A stretch of DNA of 64,000 nucleotides, taken from contig JAMLIK010000003.1 in assembly GCA_023954195.1 (NCBI GenBank), positions 496,001 through 560,000 of the forward strand, given 5' to 3'. A model generated the notes under the pieces. It did not search any database. It saw only the letters and a program-made list of their open reading frames with translations, and had not been told where the DNA came from. Shown here one piece after another: positions 8,054-15,598 of the stretch; position 1 is the first letter of the stretch, and each line of letters begins with the position of its first letter. Both the position numbers and the translations under genes were made by a program. This stretch comes from Xanthobacteraceae bacterium (lineage in GTDB: Bacteria > Pseudomonadota > Alphaproteobacteria > Rhizobiales > Xanthobacteraceae).

Positions 8054-11000
8054 TCTCCAAATTTTTCATCGAGCGGCCTGTTCTGGCGAATGTCATCGCC
8101 ATCCTCACCCTCATCATCGGCGTCGTTTCGCTCTTTGCCTTGCCGGTGGCGCAATATCCGAACGTCGTTCCGCCGACCGTCTCGGTCACGACACGCTATC
8201 CCGGCGCGAGCGCGCGAACCGTGATCGACACTGTCGCGCTGCCGATCGAGCAGCAGGTCAACGGCGTCGAGGGCATGCTCTACATGCAGTCCTTCGCCGG
8301 ATCCGACGGCAGCTACAATCTGACGGTCACCTTCGCGATCGGAACGGACCTCGACAAGGCGCAGGTGCTGGTCCAGAACCGGGTCTCGGCCGCGATGGCT
8401 TCGCTGCCTCAGCCGGTCCAGGTTCAGGGCGTCAACGTCCAGAAGAAGTCGACCGCGATCCTCGAAATCGTGGCGCTGACCTCGCCCAGCGGCAAACATG
8501 ACAGCCTCTATCTCAGCAACTATGCGACCATCAGCCTGAAGGATGAAATCTCACGCCTGCCCGGCGTCGGCAGCGTCACTGTTTTCGGCGCGGGGCAGTA
8601 TTCGATGCGGGTCTGGCTCGACCCCGAGAAGATGGAGGCGCGCGGCCTGACGACGCAGGATGTCGTGCAGGCGCTGCAACAACAAAGCGAGCAGGTCACC
8701 GCCGGCCAGATCGGCGCGCCGCCCGCGCCGAAAGGCCAGTCGTTCCAGTATACCATCGAGGTCGCGAGCCGGCTTGACGATCCCGACCAGTTCGGGGCCG
8801 TCGTCGTCAAGACGGGATCGAGCGGCGACATGACGCGGGTGCGCGACATCGGCCGGGTGGAGCTGGGCGCGCAGACCTACGGTCAGTTCTTCGATCTCGA
8901 TGGCAAGCAGGCGGCCGGCATGGCGATCTTCCTGGCGCCCGGCGCCAACGCGCTCGACGTCGCCAAACGCGTCGATGCGCGGATGAAGGAGCTGGCGCGC
9001 AATTTTCCGCAGGACGTTGACTATTCCATTCCGTTCAACACCACGATTTTCGTCAGCCAGGCCGTGCATGAGGTCTACAAGACCCTGTTCGAGGCCGCCA
9101 TCCTGGTGCTGATCGTCATCATGGTCTTCTTGCAGGATTGGCGCGCAATGCTGGTCCCCGCGACCACGGTGCCGGTCACGATCATCGGCGCGTTCGCCGC
9201 GATGGCGGCGCTTGGCTTCTCGATCAACCTGTCGACGCTGTTCGCCATTGTGCTGGCGATCGGCATCGTCGTCGATGACGCCATCGTCGTCGTCGAAGGC
9301 GCCGCGCACAACATGGAGCGCGGCATGTCGGGCCACGACGCCGCCATCGCCGCCATGAACGCCCTGCTCGGGCCGATCATCGGCATCACGCTAGTGTTGC
9401 TCGCGGTGTTTCTGCCCGCCGCGTTCCTGCCCGGCCTGACCGGCCAGATGTATGCGCAATTCGCGCTGGTGATCGCCGCGACCGCGCTGATCAGCGCCAT
9501 CAACGCGGCAACGCTGAAGCCGACCCAGTGCGCGACATGGCTGCGGCGGCCGGTCCCGCCGGAAGACCGCAACGTCTTTTATCGCGGCTTCAACGCGGTC
9601 TACCAGAAGATGGAGAACGGCTACGCCCGGCTGATCGAGACCATGGTCCGCCGCCCGGCCGTTATGGGCGTGATCGCGCTGACAATCATCGCCGCCGCCG
9701 GCTACGGCATGTCACGCGTGGCCACGGGCTTCATCCCGATCGAAGACCAGGGTTATCTGCTCGCCGCGGTCCAACTGCCCGACGGGGCGTCGCTGGAGCG
9801 AACGCAGGACACGCTCCAGCAGGTTTCGAAAACCGCCCGGGCGACGCCGGGCGTGGACAAGGTCGTCACCATCGCCGGCCTTTCGGTTCTCGATAATAAC
9901 TCCACCCTGGCGAACGCCGGCGTCGCCTACATCATCCTCAAGGACTGGAGCGAGCGCGGCAAGGGCGAGGACCTGGCCTCCCTCTATGCCAAGATGAATG
10001 CCAGCCTGTCGGGCTTGGCGGACGGGGTCGCCGTGGTGCTGCCGCCTCCGCCGATCCAGGGCATCGGCAACGCTTCCGGCTTCAACATGCAAATCGAGCT
10101 GCGCGACGGCAGCTTCGACCTTCCAAAGCTTCAGAGCTCGGTCAACGCCGTCGTCGAGAAGGCCGGTACGCAGTCGGGGATCCAGCGCGTCCAGACTTCG
10201 TTTCGCGCCAACGTTCCGCAGTACAGGGTCGAGATCGATCGTGACAAGGTGCAGACCCTCGGTCTGACCACCGATCAGGTTTTCCAAACGCTCGCCGGCT
10301 ATCTCGGCTCCAGCTATGTCAGCCAGTTCAACAAGTTCGGGCGCGTGTTCCAGATCTATGTGCAGGGCGACGCCGCGTTCCGGCGCACGCCGCAGGATAT
10401 CGGCCGCCTGACCGTGCGCAACAAGAACGGCGACATGATCCCGCTCGGTACGGTGCTGACGCTGACGCCGAGCGTGGGTCCCTCCCTCATCAGCCTTTAT
10501 AATCTCTACCCGACGGCATCCATTGTCGGCATGCCGGCGCGCGGTTTTTCATCGGGTGACTCCATCAAGCTCATGGAGGAGGTCGCGACCCACGCATTGC
10601 CGCCCGGCACCGGATACGACTGGACGGCGCTTTCCTATCAGGAGAAGCTGGTTTCCAACCAAATCTATTTTGTTTTCGCGCTGGCGCTCCTGCTGGTCTA
10701 TCTGGTTCTCGCGGGGCAATATGAAAGCTGGCTGGCGCCCGTCTCGATCCTGCTCGCCACGCCGCTTTCGCTGGTCGGTCCCGTTCTGGTCCTCACCGGC
10801 ATTGGCATCGACAACAACCTCTATGTCCAGATCGGCTTGATCCTGCTGATCGCGCTCTCCGCAAAGAATGCGATCCTGATTGTCGAGGTGGCGCGGGAAT
10901 TGCGCGCCGCCGGCAAGCCGATCGCCGAGGCGGCGGTCGAGGCCGCGCGCGCCCGCTTCCGGCCGATCCTGATGACGTCGTTCGCCTTCATCCTCGGCGT

Positions 11001-11196
11001 CGCGCCGCTGGTGTTCGCCACCGGCGCCGGCGCCAGCGCGCGCAAGTCGATCGGCATCACCGTGTTCTCCGGCATGATCGCATCGACCTGCCTGGCGATC
11101 CTGTTCGTGCCGACGTTTTTTGTCATCCTCCAGCGGTTCGAGGAGCGACTCGCGGCGAGGAAGGAAAGGCGAGGATTGCCGGCAAAAACGGCATAA
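8050..11196 (+). CDS. RND multidrug efflux permease, HAE1 family (AcrB/MexB-like)
   Basis: A 1048-residue proton-driven exporter, full family length. It begins with the typical MISKFFIERPVLANVIAILT amphipathic/TM1 segment. TM4 carries the proton-relay aspartates in AIGIVVDDAIVVVEG and TM10 the lysine in ALSAKNAILIVEVAREL. Two large periplasmic loops lie between TM1-2 and TM7-8. It is coupled to the adaptor gene by a 4-bp overlap. No TolC/OprM-like gene and no obvious TetR or two-component regulator adjoin, so an unlinked channel must be used. Likely exports hydrophobic toxicants or drugs; specificity cannot be read. Confidence 0.93.
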   Translation: MISKFFIERPVLANVIAILTLIIGVVSLFALPVAQYPNVVPPTVSVTTRYPGASARTVIDTVALPIEQQVNGVEGMLYMQSFAGSDGSYNLTVTFAIGTDLDKAQVLVQNRVSAAMASLPQPVQVQGVNVQKKSTAILEIVALTSPSGKHDSLYLSNYATISLKDEISRLPGVGSVTVFGAGQYSMRVWLDPEKMEARGLTTQDVVQALQQQSEQVTAGQIGAPPAPKGQSFQYTIEVASRLDDPDQFGAVVVKTGSSGDMTRVRDIGRVELGAQTYGQFFDLDGKQAAGMAIFLAPGANALDVAKRVDARMKELARNFPQDVDYSIPFNTTIFVSQAVHEVYKTLFEAAILVLIVIMVFLQDWRAMLVPATTVPVTIIGAFAAMAALGFSINLSTLFAIVLAIGIVVDDAIVVVEGAAHNMERGMSGHDAAIAAMNALLGPIIGITLVLLAVFLPAAFLPGLTGQMYAQFALVIAATALISAINAATLKPTQCATWLRRPVPPEDRNVFYRGFNAVYQKMENGYARLIETMVRRPAVMGVIALTIIAAAGYGMSRVATGFIPIEDQGYLLAAVQLPDGASLERTQDTLQQVSKTARATPGVDKVVTIAGLSVLDNNSTLANAGVAYIILKDWSERGKGEDLASLYAKMNASLSGLADGVAVVLPPPPIQGIGNASGFNMQIELRDGSFDLPKLQSSVNAVVEKAGTQSGIQRVQTSFRANVPQYRVEIDRDKVQTLGLTTDQVFQTLAGYLGSSYVSQFNKFGRVFQIYVQGDAAFRRTPQDIGRLTVRNKNGDMIPLGTVLTLTPSVGPSLISLYNLYPTASIVGMPARGFSSGDSIKLMEEVATHALPPGTGYDWTALSYQEKLVSNQIYFVFALALLLVYLVLAGQYESWLAPVSILLATPLSLVGPVLVLTGIGIDNNLYVQIGLILLIALSAKNAILIVEVARELRAAGKPIAEAAVEAARARFRPILMTSFAFILGVAPLVFATGAGASARKSIGITVFSGMIASTCLAILFVPTFFVILQRFEERLAARKERRGLPAKTA

Positions 11197-11522
11197 GGGC
11201 TGATCTGGCCGGATTCGGCGCAACATGGGGCGCGGCTTCGCGATGCCGCACCCGACGTCGCGCCCTTGTCGGCTGCGCGCAGGACAGGGCCTCAAGGGTG
11301 TTGGACCGCGGCGGTGTCGCGAAGCGTATCTTGAGGCTTACGATTCCCGCCACTTATGACCAATGTTTCTTGACGAAGACGATGTGGAATAGCCGGCGGG
11401 GCCCTTCATCCAAAACGACAACCATGCCGGGACGAGTTGACATCGTTCGCTTGCCGCACAGCATCGACAGTGTAAAATCACGATTGTTTTTAATCAGAAC
11501 AAGACTTTTTGGAGGACTGAAA
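11197..11522. other. Intergenic stretch with no recognised gene
   Basis: The 326 bp between the RND permease and the small secreted protein show no convincing coding frame and no strong terminator hairpin. The last 60 bases are AT-richer and presumably hold the promoter of the 11523 gene. Confidence 0.5.
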
Positions 11523-11765
11523 ATGCACAAACCAAGGATTCTTGCCACGCTCATGTTGTCGGCCGGTCTTCTTTCCCTGACGGGAGCGAGTTCGTTTGCC
11601 GCGGGGATTTCGTTCCAATATTGCAAATCCGATATTCAAAGGCTGTGCAAAGGGATTGCGCCGGGTGGCGGCAAGATCAAGGATTGCCTGAAGAGTCACG
11701 AAAATGATCTGACTGTCGGCTGCGCGAAGGAACTGAAGGCGCTCAAGACCAAGATGGGGAAGTAA
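11523..11765 (+). CDS. Small secreted four-cysteine protein, paralogue of the 6609 gene
   Basis: An 80-residue exported protein. A signal peptide (MHKPRILATLMLSAGLLSLT and on to ASSFAAG) precedes a mature domain with cysteines spaced C-x7-C-x12-C-x11-C and the core GIAPGGGKIKDC, exactly the spacing of the protein encoded at 6609. A GGAGG site (11511-11515) lies 7 bases before the ATG and decides the start; a longer upstream frame has no such signal. It stands alone between the RND pump and the antiporter. The Cys-rich repeat family is known from secreted proteins, but no biochemical role is established; a periplasmic stress function is a guess. Confidence 0.75.
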   Translation: MHKPRILATLMLSAGLLSLTGASSFAAGISFQYCKSDIQRLCKGIAPGGGKIKDCLKSHENDLTVGCAKELKALKTKMGK

Positions 11766-11855
11766 GCCACGCAACCGCAACATGATTCGCGCCGTTCAGA
11801 GAAGCCCTGCCGGTGCGAATGGATGCGGTCGTTCGGAGAAAGTTCTTTAACGTTC

Positions 11856-11881
11856 CGGTCTGGTCCATTCGGACCAGACCG
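11856..11881 (+). other. Perfect 11-bp hairpin in the leader of the antiporter gene
   Basis: CGGTCTGGTCC (11856-11866) and GGACCAGACCG (11871-11881) are exact complements around the loop ATTC. The stem ends just 3 bases before the AGGGAAG ribosome-binding site (11885-11891) of the antiporter. There is no T-run, so it is a poor intrinsic terminator for the upstream gene; it could be an operator dyad or a leader structure that affects translation. Confidence 0.6.
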
Positions 11882-11898
11882 TATAGGGAAGTCGATCC

Positions 11899-13188
11899 GT
11901 GTCCGCATTTGACGTCGGCTCTCTCATTTTGCTGCTTGCGACTGCGGTCGCCATCATCAACGAGCGATATCTGCATCTGCCGAGCGTGATCGCCCAATTG
12001 CTCGGATCGCTGCTGTTGTCTCTCGCGATCCTCCTGGTCAGCCATCTGACCGACAACCTTCATTTCGCCGCGCTTTTCGAGAAGCGCCTGCATGGCGCGC
12101 ACCTGCCGGGGGTTTTCCTCGACGGCGTGCTGGCGCTTTTGCTTTTCGCGGCGAGTTTGCAGGCGGACCTGCGCGAACTGCGAAGCAACGCAGCTTCCGT
12201 CTTTTGTCTCGCCACGATAGGCGTCGTCCTTTCCACGGCGTTTTTCACGCTGTCGTTCTGGGGCATCCTGTCGATCTGCGGAATGGCGATCCCGATCGCA
12301 TGGTGCTTCCTTCTCGGCGCGATATTGGCGCCGACGGATGCCGTTGCGGTCCAGGGATTGCTCAAACACAGCCCGCTTCCCGGCAAATTGAAGACCGTCA
12401 TCGTCGGCGAAAGCCTATTCAACGACGGGACGGCGATCGTGCTGTTCCTGACCGCGCTCGCGGCGATAGGCGGCCAGCATGATATTCTTGGCCACGGCCG
12501 CGTCCTCTATGCGATGCTTGTCGAGGGCGGCGGAGGTATCGCGCTCGGTCTCGCGGCGGGTTTCCTCGCGTCGACAATCATCGCGATCACAAAGGATGAT
12601 GAAATCGCGGTGCTGGCGACGCTCGCATTCGCGCTCGGCACTTACCGGCTCGCGTCCGGGATCGGCCTGTCCGGCCCGCTGGCCGTCGTTTGTTGCGGCA
12701 TTGTGGTGTCCACGCGACTTGCGCGGGATGCCGGGGAACGCAGGCGGCTGGATCAGATCAGCACCTTCTGGTTCCTCGTCGACAATCTGCTCAATATCCT
12801 GCTGTTTATCTTGCTCGGCTTCGAGATATTCACGCTGAACGCCACGCCGATCGCGCTCGTCTCCGCCGCCGTCGCCATACCCTTGGTGCTGGCGTCGCGC
12901 TTCCTCAGCGTTGCCTTGCCGTTTGGAATTTTCCGGCTCGGCAAGGTGGGTGACCGGCGAACGCCGTACCTCCTGACCTGGCTCGGACTGCGCGGCGCGA
13001 TTTCAGTGGCCCTGGTTCAAAGCATACCGAACGGTCCGTATAACGACGCGCTGATCGCGGCCTCTTACGTCGTGGTCATTTTCACGGTCGTCGTTCAGGG
13101 GCTGTCCACCCCGAGGATCATTCGCGCCCTTTATCCTTCGGCCCACAATGCCGCTGGCGATGCATCAGGTGCTCGTGGAGAAGCCTGA
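11899..13188 (+). CDS. Na+/H+ antiporter, CPA1 (NhaP-like) family
   Basis: A 429-residue inner-membrane exchanger with about 12 hydrophobic segments. The CPA1 ion-binding signatures are visible: GAILAPTDAVAVQGLL and GESLFNDGTAIVLF, the latter carrying the essential ND pair. The LLTWLGLRGAISVALVQSIP segment near the C-terminus is also characteristic. The GTG start at 11899 has AGGGAAG 7 bases upstream. It has no long C-terminal TrkA/cNMP tail. Expected role is Na+ (or K+) extrusion and pH homeostasis. The gene is single, preceded by a strong hairpin and convergent with the aldehyde dehydrogenase gene 15 bp downstream. Confidence 0.9.
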   Translation: MSAFDVGSLILLLATAVAIINERYLHLPSVIAQLLGSLLLSLAILLVSHLTDNLHFAALFEKRLHGAHLPGVFLDGVLALLLFAASLQADLRELRSNAASVFCLATIGVVLSTAFFTLSFWGILSICGMAIPIAWCFLLGAILAPTDAVAVQGLLKHSPLPGKLKTVIVGESLFNDGTAIVLFLTALAAIGGQHDILGHGRVLYAMLVEGGGGIALGLAAGFLASTIIAITKDDEIAVLATLAFALGTYRLASGIGLSGPLAVVCCGIVVSTRLARDAGERRRLDQISTFWFLVDNLLNILLFILLGFEIFTLNATPIALVSAAVAIPLVLASRFLSVALPFGIFRLGKVGDRRTPYLLTWLGLRGAISVALVQSIPNGPYNDALIAASYVVVIFTVVVQGLSTPRIIRALYPSAHNAAGDASGARGEA

Positions 13189-13202
13189 GCGACCGCGCCG
13201 GT

Positions 13203-14645
13203 TCACGTCTTGAAGCGGATCATCGTTTGCAGGATCTTCATCGGGCGCTTGGCGTAAGGCGGCTGAAAGAACCACTGGATCGGCGAAATCGGACCCTGGT
13301 AGAAAATCGGACGCAGCTTGGAAAATGTATTGAATCCCTCGCGCGCATGATAGTGGCCCATGCCGCTGGCGCCGACGCCCCCGAACGGCAGGTCGTGCTG
13401 ACCGACATGCAGAAGGGTTTCGTTGACCGACACGCCGCCGGACATCACGCGCGAAATGTAGAAATCGCACAGACCGGCGTCATGGGTGAACGGATAAAGG
13501 GCGAGAGGCCGATCGTGCGCATTGACGTAGTCGGCGACCTCCTGACGATCCTCGTAGGTCTTGATCGGTAGAATGGGGCCGAAGATCTCGCGCTGCATCA
13601 GCAGCATGTCGTCCGTCGGGTTGAGGACGAGATGCGGCGGGAATTTGCGACGCCCAGCATCGCAGTTCTGCTTGTCCGCGAGATTGACCAGGATGGCTCC
13701 CTTGCGCTTTGCGTCGTCCAATGTCGCTTCCAGCCTGGCGAAGGCCCTGTCGTCGATAATGGAGGTGTAATCTGGACCGTTGACATCGGGAAACCGCGCG
13801 GCGAACAGTTGGCGGCAATGATCGACGAATGCGCTCTCGCGGTCTTTCGGCAGAAAGACGTAGTCCACATTCGTGCAGATTTGACCCGCGTTGAACATTT
13901 TCACCCAGAGGATGCGCTCGGCCGCCGTTGCTATGGGAAAATCCGGTCCGACGATCGCCGGCGACTTGCCGCCCAGTTCGAGCGTGACCGGCGTCAGGTT
14001 TCGTGCCGCGCTCGCCATCACCGACCGACCCGTCGCACCCGAACCGGTGAACAGCAGGTGATCGAAAGGCAGCGAGGAAAACGCGGGTCCGCGACCGCCG
14101 CCATCCTCGAAGAACGCCAGCTTTTCGACGGGAAGATAGCGGGGGGACACGCGTGCGAGAAGCCGGGCGAGGGCCGGGGAATTTTCCGACATCTTCACCA
14201 TCGCGCGGTTGCCGGCCGCGAAGATCGAGGCGAGTGGGCAGAAACTGAGGTTGAGCGGAAAGTTCCAGGGGACGATCACGCCGACGACGCCAAGCGGTTG
14301 GGGAACGACGCGATTGCGTGCCAGAGGATAGGTGAGGAAATCCACGCGTCTGCGCTGTGGCTTCATCCACTTCTTCAGATTCTTGATCGCATCCGCAATC
14401 GTTTCGAGAACGACGAAATACTCCGCAAACAGCGTTTCGAACTCGGACCGGTTGCCATAGTCCGTATTGATCGCCGCGACCAGATCGTCCTTGTTGTCCT
14501 TCAGGAGCTGGGCGAGCGCCTTCAGATGGGCGATGCGCTCATCATATGACGGTTCGGGCGCCGCGAGATAGGCCGCGCGCTGGGCGTCGAAGCAGGACTG
14601 GAATTCGGCGGGAATTGTCAGTGCGGGCATGGCGGGCGCATTCAT
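13203..14645 (-). CDS. Aldehyde dehydrogenase, coniferyl-aldehyde-dehydrogenase type
   Basis: A 480-residue NAD(P)+-dependent ALDH. It has the cofactor/entry segment VGVIVPWNFPLNLSF, the general-base glutamate in TLELGGKSPAIV, and the catalytic cysteine in NAGQICTNVDYVFL. The compact C-terminus with SGGVSVNETLLHVGQHDLPF is typical of the CalB/fatty-aldehyde group that oxidises aromatic or long-chain aldehydes. Its start overlaps the stop of the upstream TetR gene by 4 bp, so both are one transcript. The divergent alkylsulfatase suggests that here it may oxidise the fatty aldehyde formed after sulfate-ester hydrolysis and alcohol oxidation; that link is inference. Confidence 0.87.
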   Translation of the reverse strand: MNAPAMPALTIPAEFQSCFDAQRAAYLAAPEPSYDERIAHLKALAQLLKDNKDDLVAAINTDYGNRSEFETLFAEYFVVLETIADAIKNLKKWMKPQRRRVDFLTYPLARNRVVPQPLGVVGVIVPWNFPLNLSFCPLASIFAAGNRAMVKMSENSPALARLLARVSPRYLPVEKLAFFEDGGGRGPAFSSLPFDHLLFTGSGATGRSVMASAARNLTPVTLELGGKSPAIVGPDFPIATAAERILWVKMFNAGQICTNVDYVFLPKDRESAFVDHCRQLFAARFPDVNGPDYTSIIDDRAFARLEATLDDAKRKGAILVNLADKQNCDAGRRKFPPHLVLNPTDDMLLMQREIFGPILPIKTYEDRQEVADYVNAHDRPLALYPFTHDAGLCDFYISRVMSGGVSVNETLLHVGQHDLPFGGVGASGMGHYHAREGFNTFSKLRPIFYQGPISPIQWFFQPPYAKRPMKILQTMIRFKT

Positions 14646-15346
14646 GACGTGCTCCTCCTTATGGAAATGTTCTTCTCATCCAGGCGCAGATAACGGATCG
14701 CGGCCTTCCCAAGCTCGGCAGCCGTCCTCGGATCGTCGATTTCCAGCGGCCCTGGCCGATTAATCAAGATGTTGTTCAGGGTTCCGAAAACCATTTGCAT
14801 CGCGATCCGGACATCAAGCTGCCACTCATCATCGTCGCCGTTCGGGAAGAACGCCTCAAGAGACTGCACGGTCTCGCCGACGATCTGCCGCGCGAAATCC
14901 TGAAACGGACGCCATGCCTCGGGGCTCTCCAGTGTGCGGCGCAACTGCGCCCGCAACAGCCCCTGATTCCGCGCGAATGAGTGGGCGACCCAACCGATCA
15001 CCCCGACGATGATATCTTCCGGGCCTCTTGCCGAGGCGTTCAATTCGGCCATCTGGCGCTTGAAGTCCTCGCTATAGCCGTCGATCAGGCGTTGCATGAC
15101 CTCACCGACGAAGCGATCGCGATTTCCAAAACGGAAATAGAGCGAGCCGATGGAGGAACCGGCGGCGCCGGCAACATCGCTGATGTTGAAATCGTCGATA
15201 CCCCGTTCCTCGATCAGCCTGCGGCCGACGTCGAGCAGAGCCTCCATGCTGTCACGGCTCCGCGCCTGTTCCGGCTTGCGAATTTCACTTCGTTGGTGCT
15301 TCGGCCCTGCCGCCCGCTTCGCCATCGTTGTGTCGTCCAGGTTCAT
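14642..15346 (-). CDS. TetR-family regulator of the ALDH/alkylsulfatase divergon
   Basis: A 234-residue regulator. The HTH lies at about residues 35-80 (IEERGIDDFNISDVAGAAGSSIGSLYFRFGNRD). The C-terminal ligand domain is divergent. An in-frame start exists at 15448, but it would place the 22-bp palindrome (15416-15437) inside the coding region; the ATG at 15346 (or 15325) leaves the palindrome as an upstream operator, so I chose 15346. No strong ribosome site marks either. It is translationally coupled to the aldehyde dehydrogenase gene. Probably autoregulatory and controlling the divergent alkylsulfatase, perhaps responding to a long-chain alcohol or acyl compound (inference). Confidence 0.8.
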   Translation of the reverse strand: MNLDDTTMAKRAAGPKHQRSEIRKPEQARSRDSMEALLDVGRRLIEERGIDDFNISDVAGAAGSSIGSLYFRFGNRDRFVGEVMQRLIDGYSEDFKRQMAELNASARGPEDIIVGVIGWVAHSFARNQGLLRAQLRRTLESPEAWRPFQDFARQIVGETVQSLEAFFPNGDDDEWQLDVRIAMQMVFGTLNNILINRPGPLEIDDPRTAAELGKAAIRYLRLDEKNISIRRSTS

Positions 15347-15415
15347 CGCAGCGCGTCGCCAGCGTAGCGCACCGCGGCCAGAAATTTCGAGTGCAATCGG
15401 TTCTTGCTTTCTTAA

Positions 15416-15437
15416 AATTAGAATTCTATTTCTAATT
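15416..15437. promoter_or_regulatory. Palindromic operator candidate between TetR-ALDH and alkylsulfatase
   Basis: The arms AATTAGAA (15416-15423) and TTCTAATT (15430-15437) are exact complements around a 6-base spacer, in a short AT-rich stretch. It is about 70 bp upstream of the TetR start and 160 bp upstream of the sulfatase start, so one site could serve both promoters. Size and symmetry fit a TetR dimer. Confidence 0.6.
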
Positions 15438-15598
15438 ATACAAGACACGAACGAAAAAGAACGGGCGAAAGCCTCGGCCGGTCCGGCATACGAAACGGGG
15501 GAGGAGCCAATGACGCAACGCGCGCTTGCGTGTCGGGGAAATCGGCGGCCCTCGCGGCCTGCTCACGGAACATTCCAGTCAATAAAAGGACCAGAGCC

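Noticed and set aside
8551-9336. Minus-strand ORF opposite the RND permease
   Set aside because: Asp/Arg/His-rich composition typical of the antisense of a hydrophobic coding region; no homology.
13632-14549. Plus-strand ORF of 305 codons across the aldehyde dehydrogenase
   Set aside because: Antisense of a gene with intact catalytic Cys and Glu motifs; no recognisable domain.
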